Shown: positions 52,586-64,000 of the stretch, in pieces
How positions within the stretch are numbered: position 1 is the first letter of the stretch
Layout of the letters: the number at the start of each line of letters is the position of its first letter
Notes under the pieces: model-generated
Seen by the model: only the letters and a program-made list of their open reading frames with translations
Databases searched by the model: none
Told to the model about the DNA's origin: nothing
Position numbers and translations under genes: made by a program
Source of the DNA: Silurus meridionalis
Lineage: Eukaryota > Chordata > Actinopteri > Siluriformes > Siluridae
Length of the DNA: 64,000 nt
Assembly (NCBI RefSeq): GCF_014805685.1
Contig: NC_060902.1
Coordinates: 2,591,145 to 2,655,144, forward strand
Reading direction: 5' to 3'

Positions 52586-54431
52586 ACCTGGTAAACCTGA
52601 AGCTATTAAATGTTACAGGAACAAAGGAACGTATTAGAAACAAAGCCAGGTGGAAACAGCTCTTGCACTTCAGCGTTCTTATATTCCAGTGTTCTCATAT
52701 TTTGTTGTTCTTTGACCATTTTTCCTAACAAAGATATATATTTTGATTAGAGCTCTGACAGAATCTTTTTTGTTTTTTCCCCCCCAGACTCATAACATAC
52801 CCCTACGCTAATGTAGCTAGCTAAAGCACTTCATTTCAAACCAGTAGCTAGCATTAGAAAGAACTAGCCTTGTAGCATAAACACATGAACACAGATGCTA
52901 AATAAAACCTTGTGCACGTGTAGTATCCGTGGTATTGATGCATCCCCAGGTTCAGGACAGAAAAAAAAAAAACTTGAGGTTTATAAGCTAGTTATGAGCG
53001 CAGAGCTATATTACGATTCGTTTCATCGAGAGCAGATGAGCGTTTCACATTTCTAACACAAATGAAGCTACGTCCATATGATTGTCGATCATATATCAGT
53101 GAAGGGTTTCTCTTTCTTTTTTTTTTAATCTCCGTCCTTCTTTAAAAAAAAAAAAAAGAAAGCTAATCGGAGGCTTTGAAGCTTCCACACTGTTGCCGTG
53201 GCCTTTTTTTTATAGTAATTTGTGGTGTTATGGTTACTTGCGTATTTTTCGCCGTTTTTATAGAGGAGTCATGAACGAGGAACGCGGAAATCACTGGTGG
53301 ATTACTAACTCCGGCTCGCGTACAACCGTAGATCGGATAACGGTCGGTGGTGCTTACGTAACGAGGGTGCTTTACGTCGTTGTTGTGTTGTTTTTTTTTT
53401 TTTTTAACTGTTTCAATACTGGGTTTAACACTCGTTTGTTCCAGAAATCGGGTACGTTTCAACGTGATTTTTTTATTTTCGAGAAAAACGAAATAATCAG
53501 GTGATGTTTTAAAAACATCGTAATAAATAAATAAATAAAAATTGTGCGAAAAGCTGCTTTTAAAAACCAGCATTAATTAAAAAAAAAAATTTAAGCTAAC
53601 AAGAAATTAAAAAGAATTCTTCATTGAAAATTTCATATTTACATACAAATCTTTTTATTCTTTTATACTTTTATTTATCAAGAATTCAAATTTTTTATTT
53701 ATGTCAGAATGTCCTTCACAAGCACTTACGTTATAGCGGCTATAAATTCATTCCTTCGTATCGTATCCTGAATTTTATAAACCAAAAACCTTCCACGCGC
53801 TTGTTGTTCTCATGTTACATCGCAACATGCAAACTCCTGGTTTACAGCTTTACGTCTGACTGTTACAGTGTGCTCACAATGAAGACTCCATTCTTTCATA
53901 AATATATATATATAATTCAGCTCAATTGATCAACTAATAATAAATGCGTATTTGAAGGATAGAAAATAAAGATCAAACCTGTAGATAAAATACTCATAAC
54001 AGGCTTAGTATTAGTTTTAAAACAAAAATGTGCCTACAATGTTTAATTCTAGAGGATCTGGGCAATGTGAGAATGAAATATATATAATGCTCAATTACAA
54101 AGCAATTATAATTACACTTTTATAAGATGCACAAAAAATATATTTTATTAAAATCACATTTTTGTAAAAAAAAAACTAAATAATAATACATTTGCATTAA
54201 AAAAAAAATAAGATTTTTTTTCCCCCTCTTCATTGTGAAATAATTTCTTTTCGTAGATAAATTATTATTTTTTTATTGGTTTTATTCGGGGTATGAATAT
54301 AATGTTCTCGTATCATGCGATAGCTGATTTTTAGGTTGGATCTAGATCAGCACCAAACGTCTGTGCACCGTGGACCAGTTTCTTTTTTTTATTTTATATT
54401 CTTACAGACCAGATCTAAATATATCTACATA
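52586..54431. other. gene-free intergenic stretch
   Basis: AT-rich with A-runs and T-runs (for example 52960-52973, 53110-53158, 53390-53405). gctagct phrases occur near 52815-52860. I recognise no gene. Confidence 0.55.
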
Positions 54432-55095
54432 CAGTGTCTGAAAAGTGTGAAAGCACCTGCTCTTTTATGGTTTTTGAGAAACACTCGCATGTTCTTTTTG
54501 TGTTCTTGCAACAACCTCGGTCATGTAACTCTATTAAGATGAACTTTGACCAAACAAATGTATACATTTCCACATTTTCAACTTTATTTGCATTGAAAAA
54601 TCCCCCAAATATTCAGCTGCAATACTTCTGTAAAACTCGCCAAAGTTGCTCTTCACTGGTTGGAGATTTTTTTAATGATGCAGTTCAGGAGGATTTAGGT
54701 GTGGTGACTGGAGAGAACATTCCATGATGGAGATCGATTCGGCTCATCGTCTTGTTGCAAGGTGAACTCGGTTCCAATGAGCCGCAGTCCAGACGGACGT
54801 ATGCAACGGTTGCCATGTTGGTTCAGGATTCCTCTCATTTTCTGGAAGAAGTCTGCAACCTTCGCTGCTCCAAACCATTACGCTTTCACCTTTATGTGTG
54901 AGTGTGGGGGTGAGGGAGTCTTATCACATCTTCACTCCTGTTCTCCATCTTGCACATGTTCCTCTGTTAGAGCCAAAAACCTCACATTTGGATTCGACAG
55001 AACTTTCATCCACTCATTCACTGCCCAGTTCCAGTTTGTTGTATAGAAGTAAAAGAAACATGCATGTGTCTCGAAAACCATAAAGACTGTAACAG

Positions 55096-55098
<3 letters not shown>
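54432..55098 (-). mobile_element. Tc1-like transposon remnant
   Basis: The minus strand, read through stops, shows KMRGILNQHGN, IRPSGLRLIGTEFTLQQDDE and related phrases from the block before and around the second catalytic Asp of a Tc1-like transposase. The left end is acagtgtctgaaaagtgtg. This is the best-preserved copy of the element also seen at 40861-41765 and 44150-44340. Confidence 0.7.

Positions 55099-55158
<60 letters not shown>
55099..55158. repeat. (GT)n microsatellite
   Basis: About 29 GT units directly after the Tc1 remnant. Confidence 0.95.
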
Positions 55159-55168
<10 letters not shown>

Positions 55169-55343
55169 TATATATTTAAATAGTGGCTCTTAAAAGCCAG
55201 AAGTTTCACCAGAACTTCCACAACCCGGTGGTTGGTGACGTCTGATCCAGATGGTTCCAATGTAATGGTTATTATGAATATTTTCCAATCCACCAACCAT
55301 TCAATACTCATTTTATATATATATATATATATATATGTATGTA

Positions 55344-55887
55344 CAGTACAGAGCAAAAGTTTGGACACACCTTCTCATTCAAAGAGTTTTCTTTATTTTC
55401 ATGACTATGAAAATTGTAGATTCACACTGAAGGCATCAAAACTATGAATGAACACGTGGAATTATATATGGAATTATATACATAACAAAAAAGTGTGAAA
55501 CAACTGAAAAATGTCATATTCTAGGTTCTTCAAAGTAGCCACCTTTTGCTTTGATTACTGCTTTGCACACTCTTGGCATTCTCTTGATGAGCTTCAAGAG
55601 GTAGTCACCTGAAATGGTCTTTCAACAGTCTTGAAGGAGTTCCCCGAGAGATGCTTGGCACTTGTTGGCCCTTTTGCCTTCACTCTGCGGTCCAGCTCAC
55701 CCCTAAACCATCTCGATTGGGTTCAGGTCCGTGACTGTGGAGGCCAGGTCATCTGGCAGCACCCCATCACTCTCCTTCTTGGTCAAATAGCCCTTGATGC
55801 CTTCAGTGTGACACTACAATTTTCATAGTCATGAAAATAAAGAAAACTCTTAAAATGAGAAGGTGTGTCCAAACTTTTGGTCTGTAC

Positions 55888-55889
<2 letters not shown>
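55344..55889 (-). mobile_element. internally deleted Tc1-like element (546 bp)
   Basis: Inverted ends cagtacagagcaaaagtttg and aaacttttggtctgtactg are preceded on the left by TA. A longer inverted block continues inward (tctttattttcatgactatg and its complement). The middle retains only a decayed piece around the third catalytic region on the minus strand (WPPQS followed by a PNRDG-like phrase). Flanked on both sides by (TA)n. Confidence 0.85.

Positions 55890-55892
<3 letters not shown>

Positions 55893-55951
<59 letters not shown>
55893..55951. repeat. (AT)n microsatellite plus T-run
   Basis: About 29 AT units followed by about 15 T. Confidence 0.95.
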
Positions 55952-55956
<5 letters not shown>

Positions 55957-55959
55957 TTT

Positions 55960-57306
55960 TTTTTTTTTTTTGTTGTTGATTTGAACATTTTTGAAGATTA
56001 AATTAAGCCAAAAAAAAAGAAAATGCTTTAAAAACTAATTCTAGCTAAACGTTTTGACTGGCGGTGCTTCTGAGTGTTTCTACGTTAAATCTGGGGTTCA
56101 TCAGTACGTGGAAGTCAATAAGGGTTTAAAAACAGTATTGAAACAGGTATCTTTCATGCCCTTTTTATTTTTCTCTTCTTTGTGGAAGAGATTTTTGAAT
56201 TTTTGTTTTCACTGGCCGGTTCTGTTCTCTCTCTCTCTCTCTCTCTCTCTCATGTTATTATCAGACTCCTTTTAATGCATTAACACTTTAATTTCATTAT
56301 TAAAGCCATCCAGTATACTGTAGCTGCTCAGTCTTGTAGCTGGAGATGTGTGTAGGTTCTATATTTTTTGTTACGTGTTTTTTTTTCTTTTTTTTTTTTT
56401 TGAACAGCTGAAGAAAAATGTTATTTTCTTATGTACAACAATAAAAACAAGTGAAAAGCAATTCACCGAAAAGCTCACGGGCCATTCTATTTTTATCTAT
56501 CTATTCGTTTGTTGTGTCTGTGTTTTGTGTACCGTAAAATCCTCTGGTGTACGGCTGAAACCGCTTTTACCCTTATGCACCGACACTTCCTACATTCGGC
56601 CTTTATAACACGTAAATCTAAAAAATAGATGTGATTTTATTTGTGAAATATATTTCAAATATTTGGTGGTGGGGATTTTATTAAAAAAAGAACACAATTT
56701 TTTTTCAAAACTTGTTAGCTGTTTGCTTCGTGTTCATAAGCATTCATAAACCCTTTATATTTATTCCTAATTTCCAGAATCCTTAAGACACGATATGGTG
56801 CAAATATTGTCGACACCTGAATATAAAATTGTGTATTTTTTAAAAATCCCATTCTACCCATCAACTAGACTAAAACACTGGCCATGTCGAAGAGATAATC
56901 AGTGCTATTCACTTCACCACTCATAATGTTATAATGTCAATGTTATGTCCTAAGCGTTATGTTATAATGTCCTAATGTTATGTAAAAAAAAAAAAAAAAA
57001 AAACACGAAACGAGGGAATGTCGGAGAGAAAAAGATTTCCGGATTGCTCTGATTACGAGATGAAACTTCCCAGCTCATGTTTTAGAAATCTGGATTGAAT
57101 TCCAAGATTGAAATATGAAATTTCCAGGTTGAAATATAGCGAGTGGACACTGTAACATACGGGTTGTATTGGATTTTACGCTCCTCTAATCAGTTTTCCA
57201 TTTTCCCACCCAGATTATCAGTATTGAAATTGTTTTCTGTTGTTTTTTGACTGTGGATGATTTTATTTTATATATTTTTTACAAAATGTCCTCGTAAAGT
57301 AAAGAA

Positions 57307-57348
<42 letters not shown>

Positions 57349-57682
57349 ATATAGTGCATATATAAAGCATGTGGGAAGGAATCCGAGTGTCGGCTCTGGA
57401 AGTTGGACGGCCTGTTAAACAGGAATATCTGGCTCTCTGTGGTGAATTTTCAAGGCCTGGAGTGTGTTTAAAAGACTTACAGTAACCAGCAGGTTTAGAA
57501 AGCAGCAGTTGTTTTTTGTTTAAAATGCAACATAAAAAAATTATTGTAAAAGATGGTGAACTTTCAACATTTGATTCGTCGCCTCGGACATGGTTAAAAA
57601 AATATATCTGTGTATTTGCATCATGGAGATGGAACGAAGGTGCAATTATATATTTTTACAGCTTTTTTTTAAATGTAATTTA

Positions 57683-57752
<70 letters not shown>

Positions 57753-58036
57753 CACCCAATTTGTCTTTTTGTTTTTATACCTTTGTTTAATAGCAAACAG
57801 AAAAGGCCCTGTTCCCAATAGATATGTGGAGTTTTAGATTATTTTGACTGCATTAAGTTATGAGAAAATATATATTTTTTTCACCTTTCTGTTTGAGTTG
57901 TTTATTTTTATTTAAAAATCGAGCCAACTCAATTACTGTGCAGATCTTTTAGAGTACTGATCATCCTGCACTCGATTCCTCTTCAGCATCTCATGTCGCA
58001 GCTCCTGGTTATACCATGAGACCCAAATAATCACGT
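55960..58036. other. gene-free intergenic stretch
   Basis: It contains a (CT)n tract at about 56226-56251, an A-run at 56984-57002, (TG)n at about 57310-57344 and (TA)n at about 57688-57748. A family A fragment lies near 56795-56880. No gene was recognised; elk4 5' UTR exons could lie nearby unseen. Confidence 0.55.
57688..57748. repeat. (TA)n microsatellite
   Basis: About 30 TA units. Confidence 0.95.
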
Positions 58037-58039
58037 TTG

Positions 58040-58970
58040 CAAGAGCCAGCTGATGAACCCCACAACCAGTCATTGATCACAGCTGTGGTCAGAAAAAAAC
58101 AACCCCTGATCACCAAAACCATCCATAAATCAGTATTGTTTTCCAACAATCAATTACAGATCCCCATCACTTCCCACTGGCCAATCATGATTTACTTCAA
58201 CAACCACTCACAGATCATTGTTGTTTTTAACAACCAATTACTAAGACTGTTTTTTTAAGGAACCAATCATAGATTACAATTATTTCCAACAATCATTGAT
58301 CACTACGGATTCCAATAACCATTCACAGATCACTACTGTTTCCCACTGACCAATCAGTGCTCTCCATTCTCCGTTCTTAACAACCAATTTCAGATTAACA
58401 CTGTTTCTAGTGATCATTGATCACTATTGTTTTCAACAACCAATCACTGATCATCAATTGCTTCCAACAATCACTGATCAATGTTGTTTTTAACAGCCAA
58501 TCACTGATCACTATTGATTCAAACAACTATTCACAGATCAACAATGTTTCCACTGACCAATCAGTGTTCACCTTTATTCTAACCAATCAACAGCTCTCCA
58601 TGGTTCCCAACAACCAATCACAGATTATCACTCTTTCCAACAATCACTGATCACTATTTTCCACAACCAATCACTATTCATCAATTTGTCCAACAATCAA
58701 TCATGGATCACTATTGTTTTCAACAACCAATCACTGATCACGGCTGTGTCCAACAACCAATCACTGATTACTGTTTAACCGAATACAGCTCTCCATAGTT
58801 CCCAACAACCAATCATTGATCACTATTGTTTTAAACAACCAATCACTGATTACTGTTCAACTAAATACAGCTCTCCATAGTTCCCAAAACCAATCACAGA
58901 TCACCATTGTTTCCTACTGACAAATCAGTGATCACGATTATTCTCAACAACTAATTACAGATTTCCCAAT
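58040..58970. repeat. degenerate minisatellite with CCAATCA core
   Basis: Units of roughly 30-35 bp follow the pattern caaccaatcactgatcacta then ttgttttcaa, with variants ending ctctccatagttccc. I counted about 17 CCAAT cores by eye, mostly as aaCCAATca, all on the + strand. The array ends about 1.7 kb before the elk4 start codon. Two units also occur in elk4 intron 1 (61235-61310). Confidence 0.9.
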
Positions 58971-60650
58971 CTTTTATCATAGTTCCAAACACACACACAC
59001 ATTTGTTCTTTATTCACTTTACTGTCTCTGTTATTGACTGAAATGAGGACTTTTTGTAAAAAAAAACAAAACAAAAAAAAAATAAGCCGCCTGTAATGTC
59101 ACCAGAAGGCAGCAATTAGTTTTGGGCAACTTTTTAATATATGTAATCTGTAATATATGTTTACAAAAGTGTAAACATATATTAATACCCCAGTGTAATA
59201 AAGCTCAGACCCCATCACAGACCCCTGTGGATCAGAATGGTGTCATCTGAAATCCTACATTTACACAGTGGAGGGGATTGAAAAGTGGTTTGGGGTTAGG
59301 GGGCAATTGGGGGGCAATTGGGGGGCAATTGGGGGCAACTGGAGGGGCAACTAGGAGGCTGATCTGTCGGGTATACACACCTCACCACCCACATATTAGA
59401 TACTCAAAACCATTTTCCCCACTTTTATACTGATAGTCGTGGGCTGCGTCTTAAATCCAGCATGCTTCAAAACATAGTGCGCGTCTAAGTTCATTGGAGA
59501 CTGTTATTGCTGGTTGTGTTAAGTGAACTACGCGTAGGGTGTAGGGAGGAATTTGGGATACGGCCCAAGTCTCGGCTCAGTGCAGGAATGAAACGTAGAA
59601 CTTCCTGTTTTTGTGGGTTTGGTGAGCGAGAACACTAAAAAAAAAAAAAAAAACCAAGCGTTTTTGTGGATCTTCTCCATGGCTTGAAGTTTATTTATTT
59701 ATTTTTTATGTTGTATTTCGTGTAAAATTAGATCTTTTGAATGGATCGAATTTGGCAGGTATGATGATGATGATGATGATGATGAGTGGGGGCGTAATTG
59801 ATTCAACCTTCGTATCTGGCTAGTTTGCTAAACTCAATCAGAAATATGAAATATATTTATAAACCCGGGTTTTTTCTTAGGGGGGAAAAAAAAGGTTAAA
59901 ACGCATAAATATTCGTCGTTGTGTCGAATCCCACAAAGCTAATCTTTCCAGCTAGCTCGTTTTGTTTCTCTGGTACGCTAGCTAAGCTAGCCAGATGTTT
60001 AGCATGCTAACCGATAGCTAGTTTTTTGAAACCGAAGTAAACTACATGATGTGTGAGTGGTTTATTTTTTATGTCTAGTGCTGAATGTTTCTCCTAAAAA
60101 GCAGTATGGAGTAATATGTGCGTAATCGTTGTGCTAACTAGCCAGCTAAGATGCTAACTGGTTTGCTAAGTAGCCAGTGAACTTTGCCCAGTAGTTTATG
60201 CACCTTTTGCTAGCTGGTTAGGTCCATCAACCAAATGCTCAATCTTCAATCCAGGTCTGAAAATACTTCTTACTAGCAGTTTCTTTGAATTCTGTTAAAG
60301 CTTTATAGCATTAAATCCCAATATAAAAACATCAGCTTTCCAATAGGCTTTTTTAAAAAGAGGAACTCCAGGAAGATGTGATGAAGAACCCTGGAGAACC
60401 GAAAGAATCAGAGATGTGAAGATCCCAAAACAACGAAGCACAGTGACTTATGCAGCCTTCTGACAGCTCAAGGTTTCCCAGTTTGTCCAAACAAGTCATG
60501 TAGCTTTTTTTTTTTAAAAAGCCAACTTCAGGAGGATGTGATGAGCAGTGTTTTACGATAGTTGATGGGTGCTGAGACCTTTCCATTTTCATGTTGATCA
60601 TCTAGTGAGAAAATGCTGTGTAACACAGGTGTTGTCTTACAGAGGAGAGC
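58971..60650 (+). other. elk4: elk4 upstream region and 5' UTR
   Basis: The coding exon begins after an acceptor tcttacag ending at 60642, so a spliced 5' UTR exon lies upstream. I cannot place it. Candidates include sequence near 59560-59640, which contains acttcctg (an ETS-type site at about 59600). The tract also has (ATG)n at 59761-59785 and repeated gctagct phrases at 59945-60190. Confidence 0.4.
59292..59355 (+). repeat. G-rich short tandem repeat, G-quadruplex-capable
   Basis: Runs of 4-6 G are separated by caatt or caact spacers, as in gggggcaattggggggcaat repeated. Five or more G-runs with 5-base loops fit the usual quadruplex pattern on the + strand. Confidence 0.85.
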
Positions 60651-60857
60651 ATGGACAGCTCAGTGACCCTGTGGCAGTTCCTGCTGCAGCTGCTGGTGGA
60701 CCCGGGCAACGATCATCTCATCTGCTGGACCAATGAGGACGGCGAGTTCAAGCTCCTCCAGGCCGAGCAGGTGGCCAAGATGTGGGGCGCTCGTAAGAAC
60801 AAACCCAGCATGAACTACGACAAGCTCAGCCGAGCCCTGCGCTACTACTACGACAAG
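60651..60857 (+). CDS. elk4: elk4 coding exon 1 (ETS domain)
   Basis: 69 codons containing the DNA-recognition helix region with both invariant Arg residues (LSRALRYYY). Donor AAG|GTACGT. The open frame continuing past the donor to 60944 is intron. Confidence 0.95.
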
Positions 60858-63553
60858 GTACGTTCTAACCGCACCAGGGATCGGATCGGATCACCTTTCG
60901 GATCAGTAAAAAAAAAAAAAAAAAGGGGGCGCAGACCAATTTAATTAGCTTTCCATTTATGACAAGAAAAGTTCGCCTGCTCCTCCGCTAGCCGTTGTTG
61001 TTGACGGATTGACACGTGAATTAACACATGAATGCAAGACCTGTGTTTATTTATTTATTTCCACCTGCCATTTATTTACTTTCCGACTCTATAAAACGCG
61101 ACGCGGAAACGCTGTCTTGAATTTTATCCACTTTGGTGATCGTTTTCAAAAAGGAGAGAAAATCATGCGTTTTTGAGATTTATTAGTGTGGACACGACCC
61201 TAAAATGAATCCGCTCCGTAATTCAAGCGTAAAATCAACCGTGATTCTTAACAACCAATCACAGATTAACACTGTTTCTATCAACCAATTACAGCTCTCT
61301 ATAGTTCCCAAAAAATGGAAACGTTCCAGGAATTTATTGGTGTTTATGGAAATTAATGAGAAATTTGGGGAAATTTATATAAACTGAATCATGTATAAAC
61401 ATAAAAATAAACACTTTTGATTTAACTGTTTATATAATTATGTTGCAGGAAGTTTTAAACATGCAGGATTCAGGAAAAGATGTGTTTGTTATGGAGGAAT
61501 GCACATAAGTGCATGCAGGGTTTATGAGACTGATGAATGTGCAGGGTTCCCCTGTTATAGCCTAACACGCAATTTTGTACATTTCCAGTTTATTTCCATT
61601 AATTTATGTTAATTCCCATATATTTCCATGGAAAGTTTCCAGTCTTGAAAATACCTGGAATTTTGCAGTCCTATATGTAATACCATGCAGGAAGTTCTGC
61701 TTCTCTTCTGAGTAAACATTTCTCGCCTCCTAGAACATAATCAAGAAGGTAAACGGACAGAAGTTCGTCTACCGCTTCGTCTCCTATCCAGACATTTTAA
61801 AAGCCGATTACGCTGCCCGAGCCGAGGGGCCCGAAGCAAGTCCCCTTCCCTCTCCCGAGCAGCAACCAAACAAAGGCCTGCTCACCTGCAACAAACAAAA
61901 CAAGGACACCTTCAAATGCGTCGGCTCAGCCTCAAGCCAGTCCAAATCGTCCAGCCGGAACGACTACATCCACTCAGGTCTGTACACGTCCTTCACGCTG
62001 ACCTCTCTCCAGTCAGGAACGCAGCTCTTCAAGTCCATCAAAATGGAAAACCCAGCAGAGAAGATGGCCGAGAAGAAAGACGCAGCGCAGCCGCCGTCCG
62101 TCATCAAATTCGGGATTCCGCTCCAGACGAAAGTCCCCGCACAGAGCACGAAGGAAAAACCGACTCCACCTGTTCCGCCCGTTCAACCCCCGATCCAGAT
62201 GTTGGAACCGGGGGAGGAGCAACAGCAGCTCAGTCCCAGCACGCCGCTGGAGGTGAGCTCCGGTACCGACACGCCACCGATTAACATCATCCTCTCAGGA
62301 ATTTCTCCTTCTCTGGGATGTCCCTCGCCCTCACCCAGCACGCTCGCAGACTCCAAGGAGCTGATCATCGACACGGACGTCGAGTCGGTTTCCTCTCAGC
62401 CTACAGAGCTGCAGCTCCAGGTAACGCCTACACATACTTCCACTCCACTTACATGCCTTTTTTATTAGTTCCTAACCATTTATACCTAATTGGTACCTAA
62501 TCGATGCCTAATTTATGCCTTTTTGATACCTGTTTGATGCCTAATCAATGCCTAATTGGTACCTAATTGATACTTAATTGATATTTTTTATACCTAATTG
62601 ATTCCTAATTGGTGGCTGATTTACACCTAATTGATGCATAAATACTCGTTGGCTAGTCAAGGGCATCACAACAGACATATATTTTGGGTGTTCGACAAAA
62701 ACCTGATGAAGTCATTAGCTGTTGTTTTGTATTTGTGGCATCCTGATCTCCTGAGGTTTATCATTTGTTTCCCACCTTCATACCTACCAGAATCAATACC
62801 TGAGACAGGTGCAGACACGTAACCCCTCTTGAGCCAACAGAGACAACCAGTCATGTGTCTTTTATTTTATGTCTGCTGTCAAAAAAAAAGGTTCTTGATA
62901 AAGACAGTTGCATCATGTGGAACAGAACTCAAACTTGACAATCACCTACTCCAGAGAGATACTGGTCTTAACCCTTCACCCACTGAGCCGTTCAAGCTGA
63001 CAACTGTTGGACTTTTTAAATCTTTTATTTCACACGTGTATTACCAGAGCATGGTCACTGATAAAAAAAGAAACCGTTACCAGGATTGAAACTTTCCTCA
63101 AGATCATGGCCAAAATTTTTAGTATTTGAGTATCGGTCATGAGTTAGATATTTCTGACCACCAGGTGGCGCCAAATCGTAGCTTCTTAACCAGTAAGATG
63201 CCAGGCGAGTTTTGTATCAGATGCAGCGTCACTTTCTGATCTTCTGTCTGATTTTCTGTCCTGAAGATTTTCCCATGCTTTAGCACTTGCTTCTCCTTCC
63301 ATAAATTTGGAATCATGCTCAATCTTTGACCCTTCTTTTTTCTTTTTTTTTGCCCTATACTCAGCCATTGTTTGACTCCAACTCCTCGGACTTGTCACTG
63401 GTCCTGAGTCACGGTCAGAGCGGTAAATCTTCAAAGAAGCCTCGAGGGTTGGAGCTCATGCCCACGCTATTGGTGAGCAGTTCGGACTTGAGTCCCCTCA
63501 ACCTATCCAGTCCGTCGCTCCCTACAGCCTCCCTCACGCCGGCTTTCCTGCAG
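60651..63553 (+). CDS. elk4: ELK4 (SAP-1), ETS ternary complex factor, 3' incomplete
   Basis: ELK4 binds serum response elements together with SRF in the nucleus and is activated by MAPK phosphorylation. Coding exons in the window are 60651-60857, 61734-62420 and 63365-63553, all phase 0, giving 361 residues so far. Residues 1-86 are the ETS domain ([56 protein letters not shown]). Residues about 143-162 are the SRF-binding B-box ([19 protein letters not shown]). An IKME sumoylation-type site follows, with [10 protein letters not shown]. Residues about 322-336 form the MAPK docking D-domain ([14 protein letters not shown]). The C-box begins with [17 protein letters not shown]. The last exon, with the rest of the transactivation domain and the FxFP motif, is outside the window. 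The ATG has a good Kozak context and matches the ELK4 N-terminus. MDS-start, B-box and NPAEK point to ELK4 rather than ELK1 or ELK3. Confidence 0.95.
61235..61310. repeat. shard of the CCAATCA minisatellite in elk4 intron 1
   Basis: aacaaccaatcacagattaa and caaccaattacagctctc followed by tatagttccc match units of the array at 58040-58970, some 2.3 kb upstream. Confidence 0.85.
61734..62420 (+). CDS. elk4: elk4 coding exon 2
   Basis: 229 codons: the end of the ETS domain ([13 protein letters not shown]), the B-box, [10 protein letters not shown], a Pro-rich central region and [17 protein letters not shown], matching human DTDIDSVASQPMEL. Acceptor cctcctag and donor CAG|GTAACG. Confidence 0.95.
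62470..62645. repeat. degenerate short tandem repeat (CCTAATTGATA-like) in elk4 intron 2
   Basis: Units of about 11-18 bp such as cctaattggtacctaattga, with ATTGG or ATTGA cores, run for about 170 bases. Confidence 0.85.
63365..63553 (+). CDS. elk4: elk4 coding exon 3
   Basis: 63 codons with a D-domain and the start of the C-box ([16 protein letters not shown]). Acceptor tatactcag and donor CAG|GTCAGT. The frame that continues past the donor to TGA at 63596-63598 (VSIFSPSWVEG) is taken as intron because human continues TPIILTPSPLL. Confidence 0.93.
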
Positions 63554-64000
63554 GTCAGTATCTTCTCTCCATCCTGGGTCGAGGGTTTACTCTACTGACA
63601 CCTGGTGGCCAGAATGTGGTGTAGCACTGCATTATTTTGTTTTGTAAAGACCCTAGTAGTTTATTCATATAATCTTTTTCAGTTTATTTTATCATTAAAT
63701 TCGATTTATAGAGAATCCTTAATAATATTTGGGTATTTGTTTTCTTTTTATAATTTGAATATATAATAGTCATTCTATATATTAAAAAAAAATGCACGTG
63801 AATTATGATGATTTCTGTTTTTAAAATGCTGAAACCTCTTGTGGTCGACATCCATGCGAACGACCACATTGTGAAATCTTTTCTGGAGGCTGTAATATTC
63901 CACTCATAGCTTTCTGTGTTCCTCTTTCCCACTCGGAGACTTTGGCCAGTAGATGGCAGTAACGCGCCGGGTTTGGGGATCGGGTTCGCTGTGAAGGCGG
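63554..64000 (+). other. elk4: elk4 intron 3 (to window end)
   Basis: I see no match to the remaining ELK4 C-terminus in the final 447 bases, so the last coding exon is downstream. Confidence 0.7.

Noticed and set aside
60858..60944. Extension of elk4 exon 1 reading frame past the donor
   Set aside because: The residues leave ELK4 homology exactly at AAG|GTACGT and resume with NIIKKVNG at 61734.
63554..63598. Possible elk4 stop soon after exon 3 (VSIFSPSWVEG tail)
   Set aside because: CAG|GTCAGT is a good donor and ELK4 continues for a further C-terminal exon in other vertebrates. A short isoform by intron retention remains possible but unsupported.

Overview
This is a teleost fish genomic window, AT-rich and crowded with microsatellites and dead transposons. 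Tc1-like, hAT-like, RTE-like and L2-like remnants, (CA)n, (TA)n, (TATC)n tracts and many T-runs are all visible. The repeat mix would suit an otophysan fish such as a catfish, but I cannot name the species. There are no bacterial, plasmid or viral genes.

Four protein genes can be read with confidence, all on the + strand with canonical GT-AG introns: nucks1 (14057-23969, 8 coding exons, 305 aa), slc45a3 (about 35351-39512, 5 coding exons), a klf15-like three-zinc-finger factor (48505-51224, 2 coding exons, 359 aa) and elk4 (60651-63553, first 3 coding exons; the C-terminal exon lies beyond the window). From memory, the order NUCKS1 - SLC45A3 - ELK4 in one transcriptional direction is that of human 1q32.1. 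This is therefore a conserved vertebrate block with an additional KLF gene between SLC45A3 and ELK4.

Layout: 1-13.4 kb has no recognisable gene, only repeats (dispersed A family, RTE-like 3' end, inverted LINE fragments, a deleted Tc1-like element). 13.4-13.75 kb is a CpG- and CCAAT-rich promoter for nucks1. 14-24 kb is nucks1, with hAT-like insertions in intron 3, a 100-bp GT tract abutting the exon 6 acceptor, and pyrimidine-rich and purine-rich introns on either side of exon 7. 24-35 kb is nucks1 3' flank plus intergenic DNA with a dead Tc1-like element at 29.6 kb. 35-39.5 kb is slc45a3, whose last exon carries an apparent 2-nt frameshift. 39.6-47 kb holds a 32-bp minisatellite with a CCAAT core, another dead Tc1-like element and LINE 3' ends. 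47.2-51.2 kb is the klf15-like gene and its CCAAT promoter. 52-60 kb is intergenic, with Tc1 remnants, a second CCAAT-bearing array and a G-quadruplex-capable tract. 60.6-64 kb is elk4.

The genes do not form one pathway. NUCKS1 is a chromatin and DNA-repair protein, SLC45A3 an MFS transporter, KLF15-like an Sp/KLF transcription factor and ELK4 an SRF cofactor; they are linked by ancestry of the locus. The points most worth checking are the KLF15 paralogue, the repeat architecture around nucks1 exons 5-7, the slc45a3 frameshift, and the arrays that repeatedly present CCAAT/ATTGG cores around slc45a3 and elk4.
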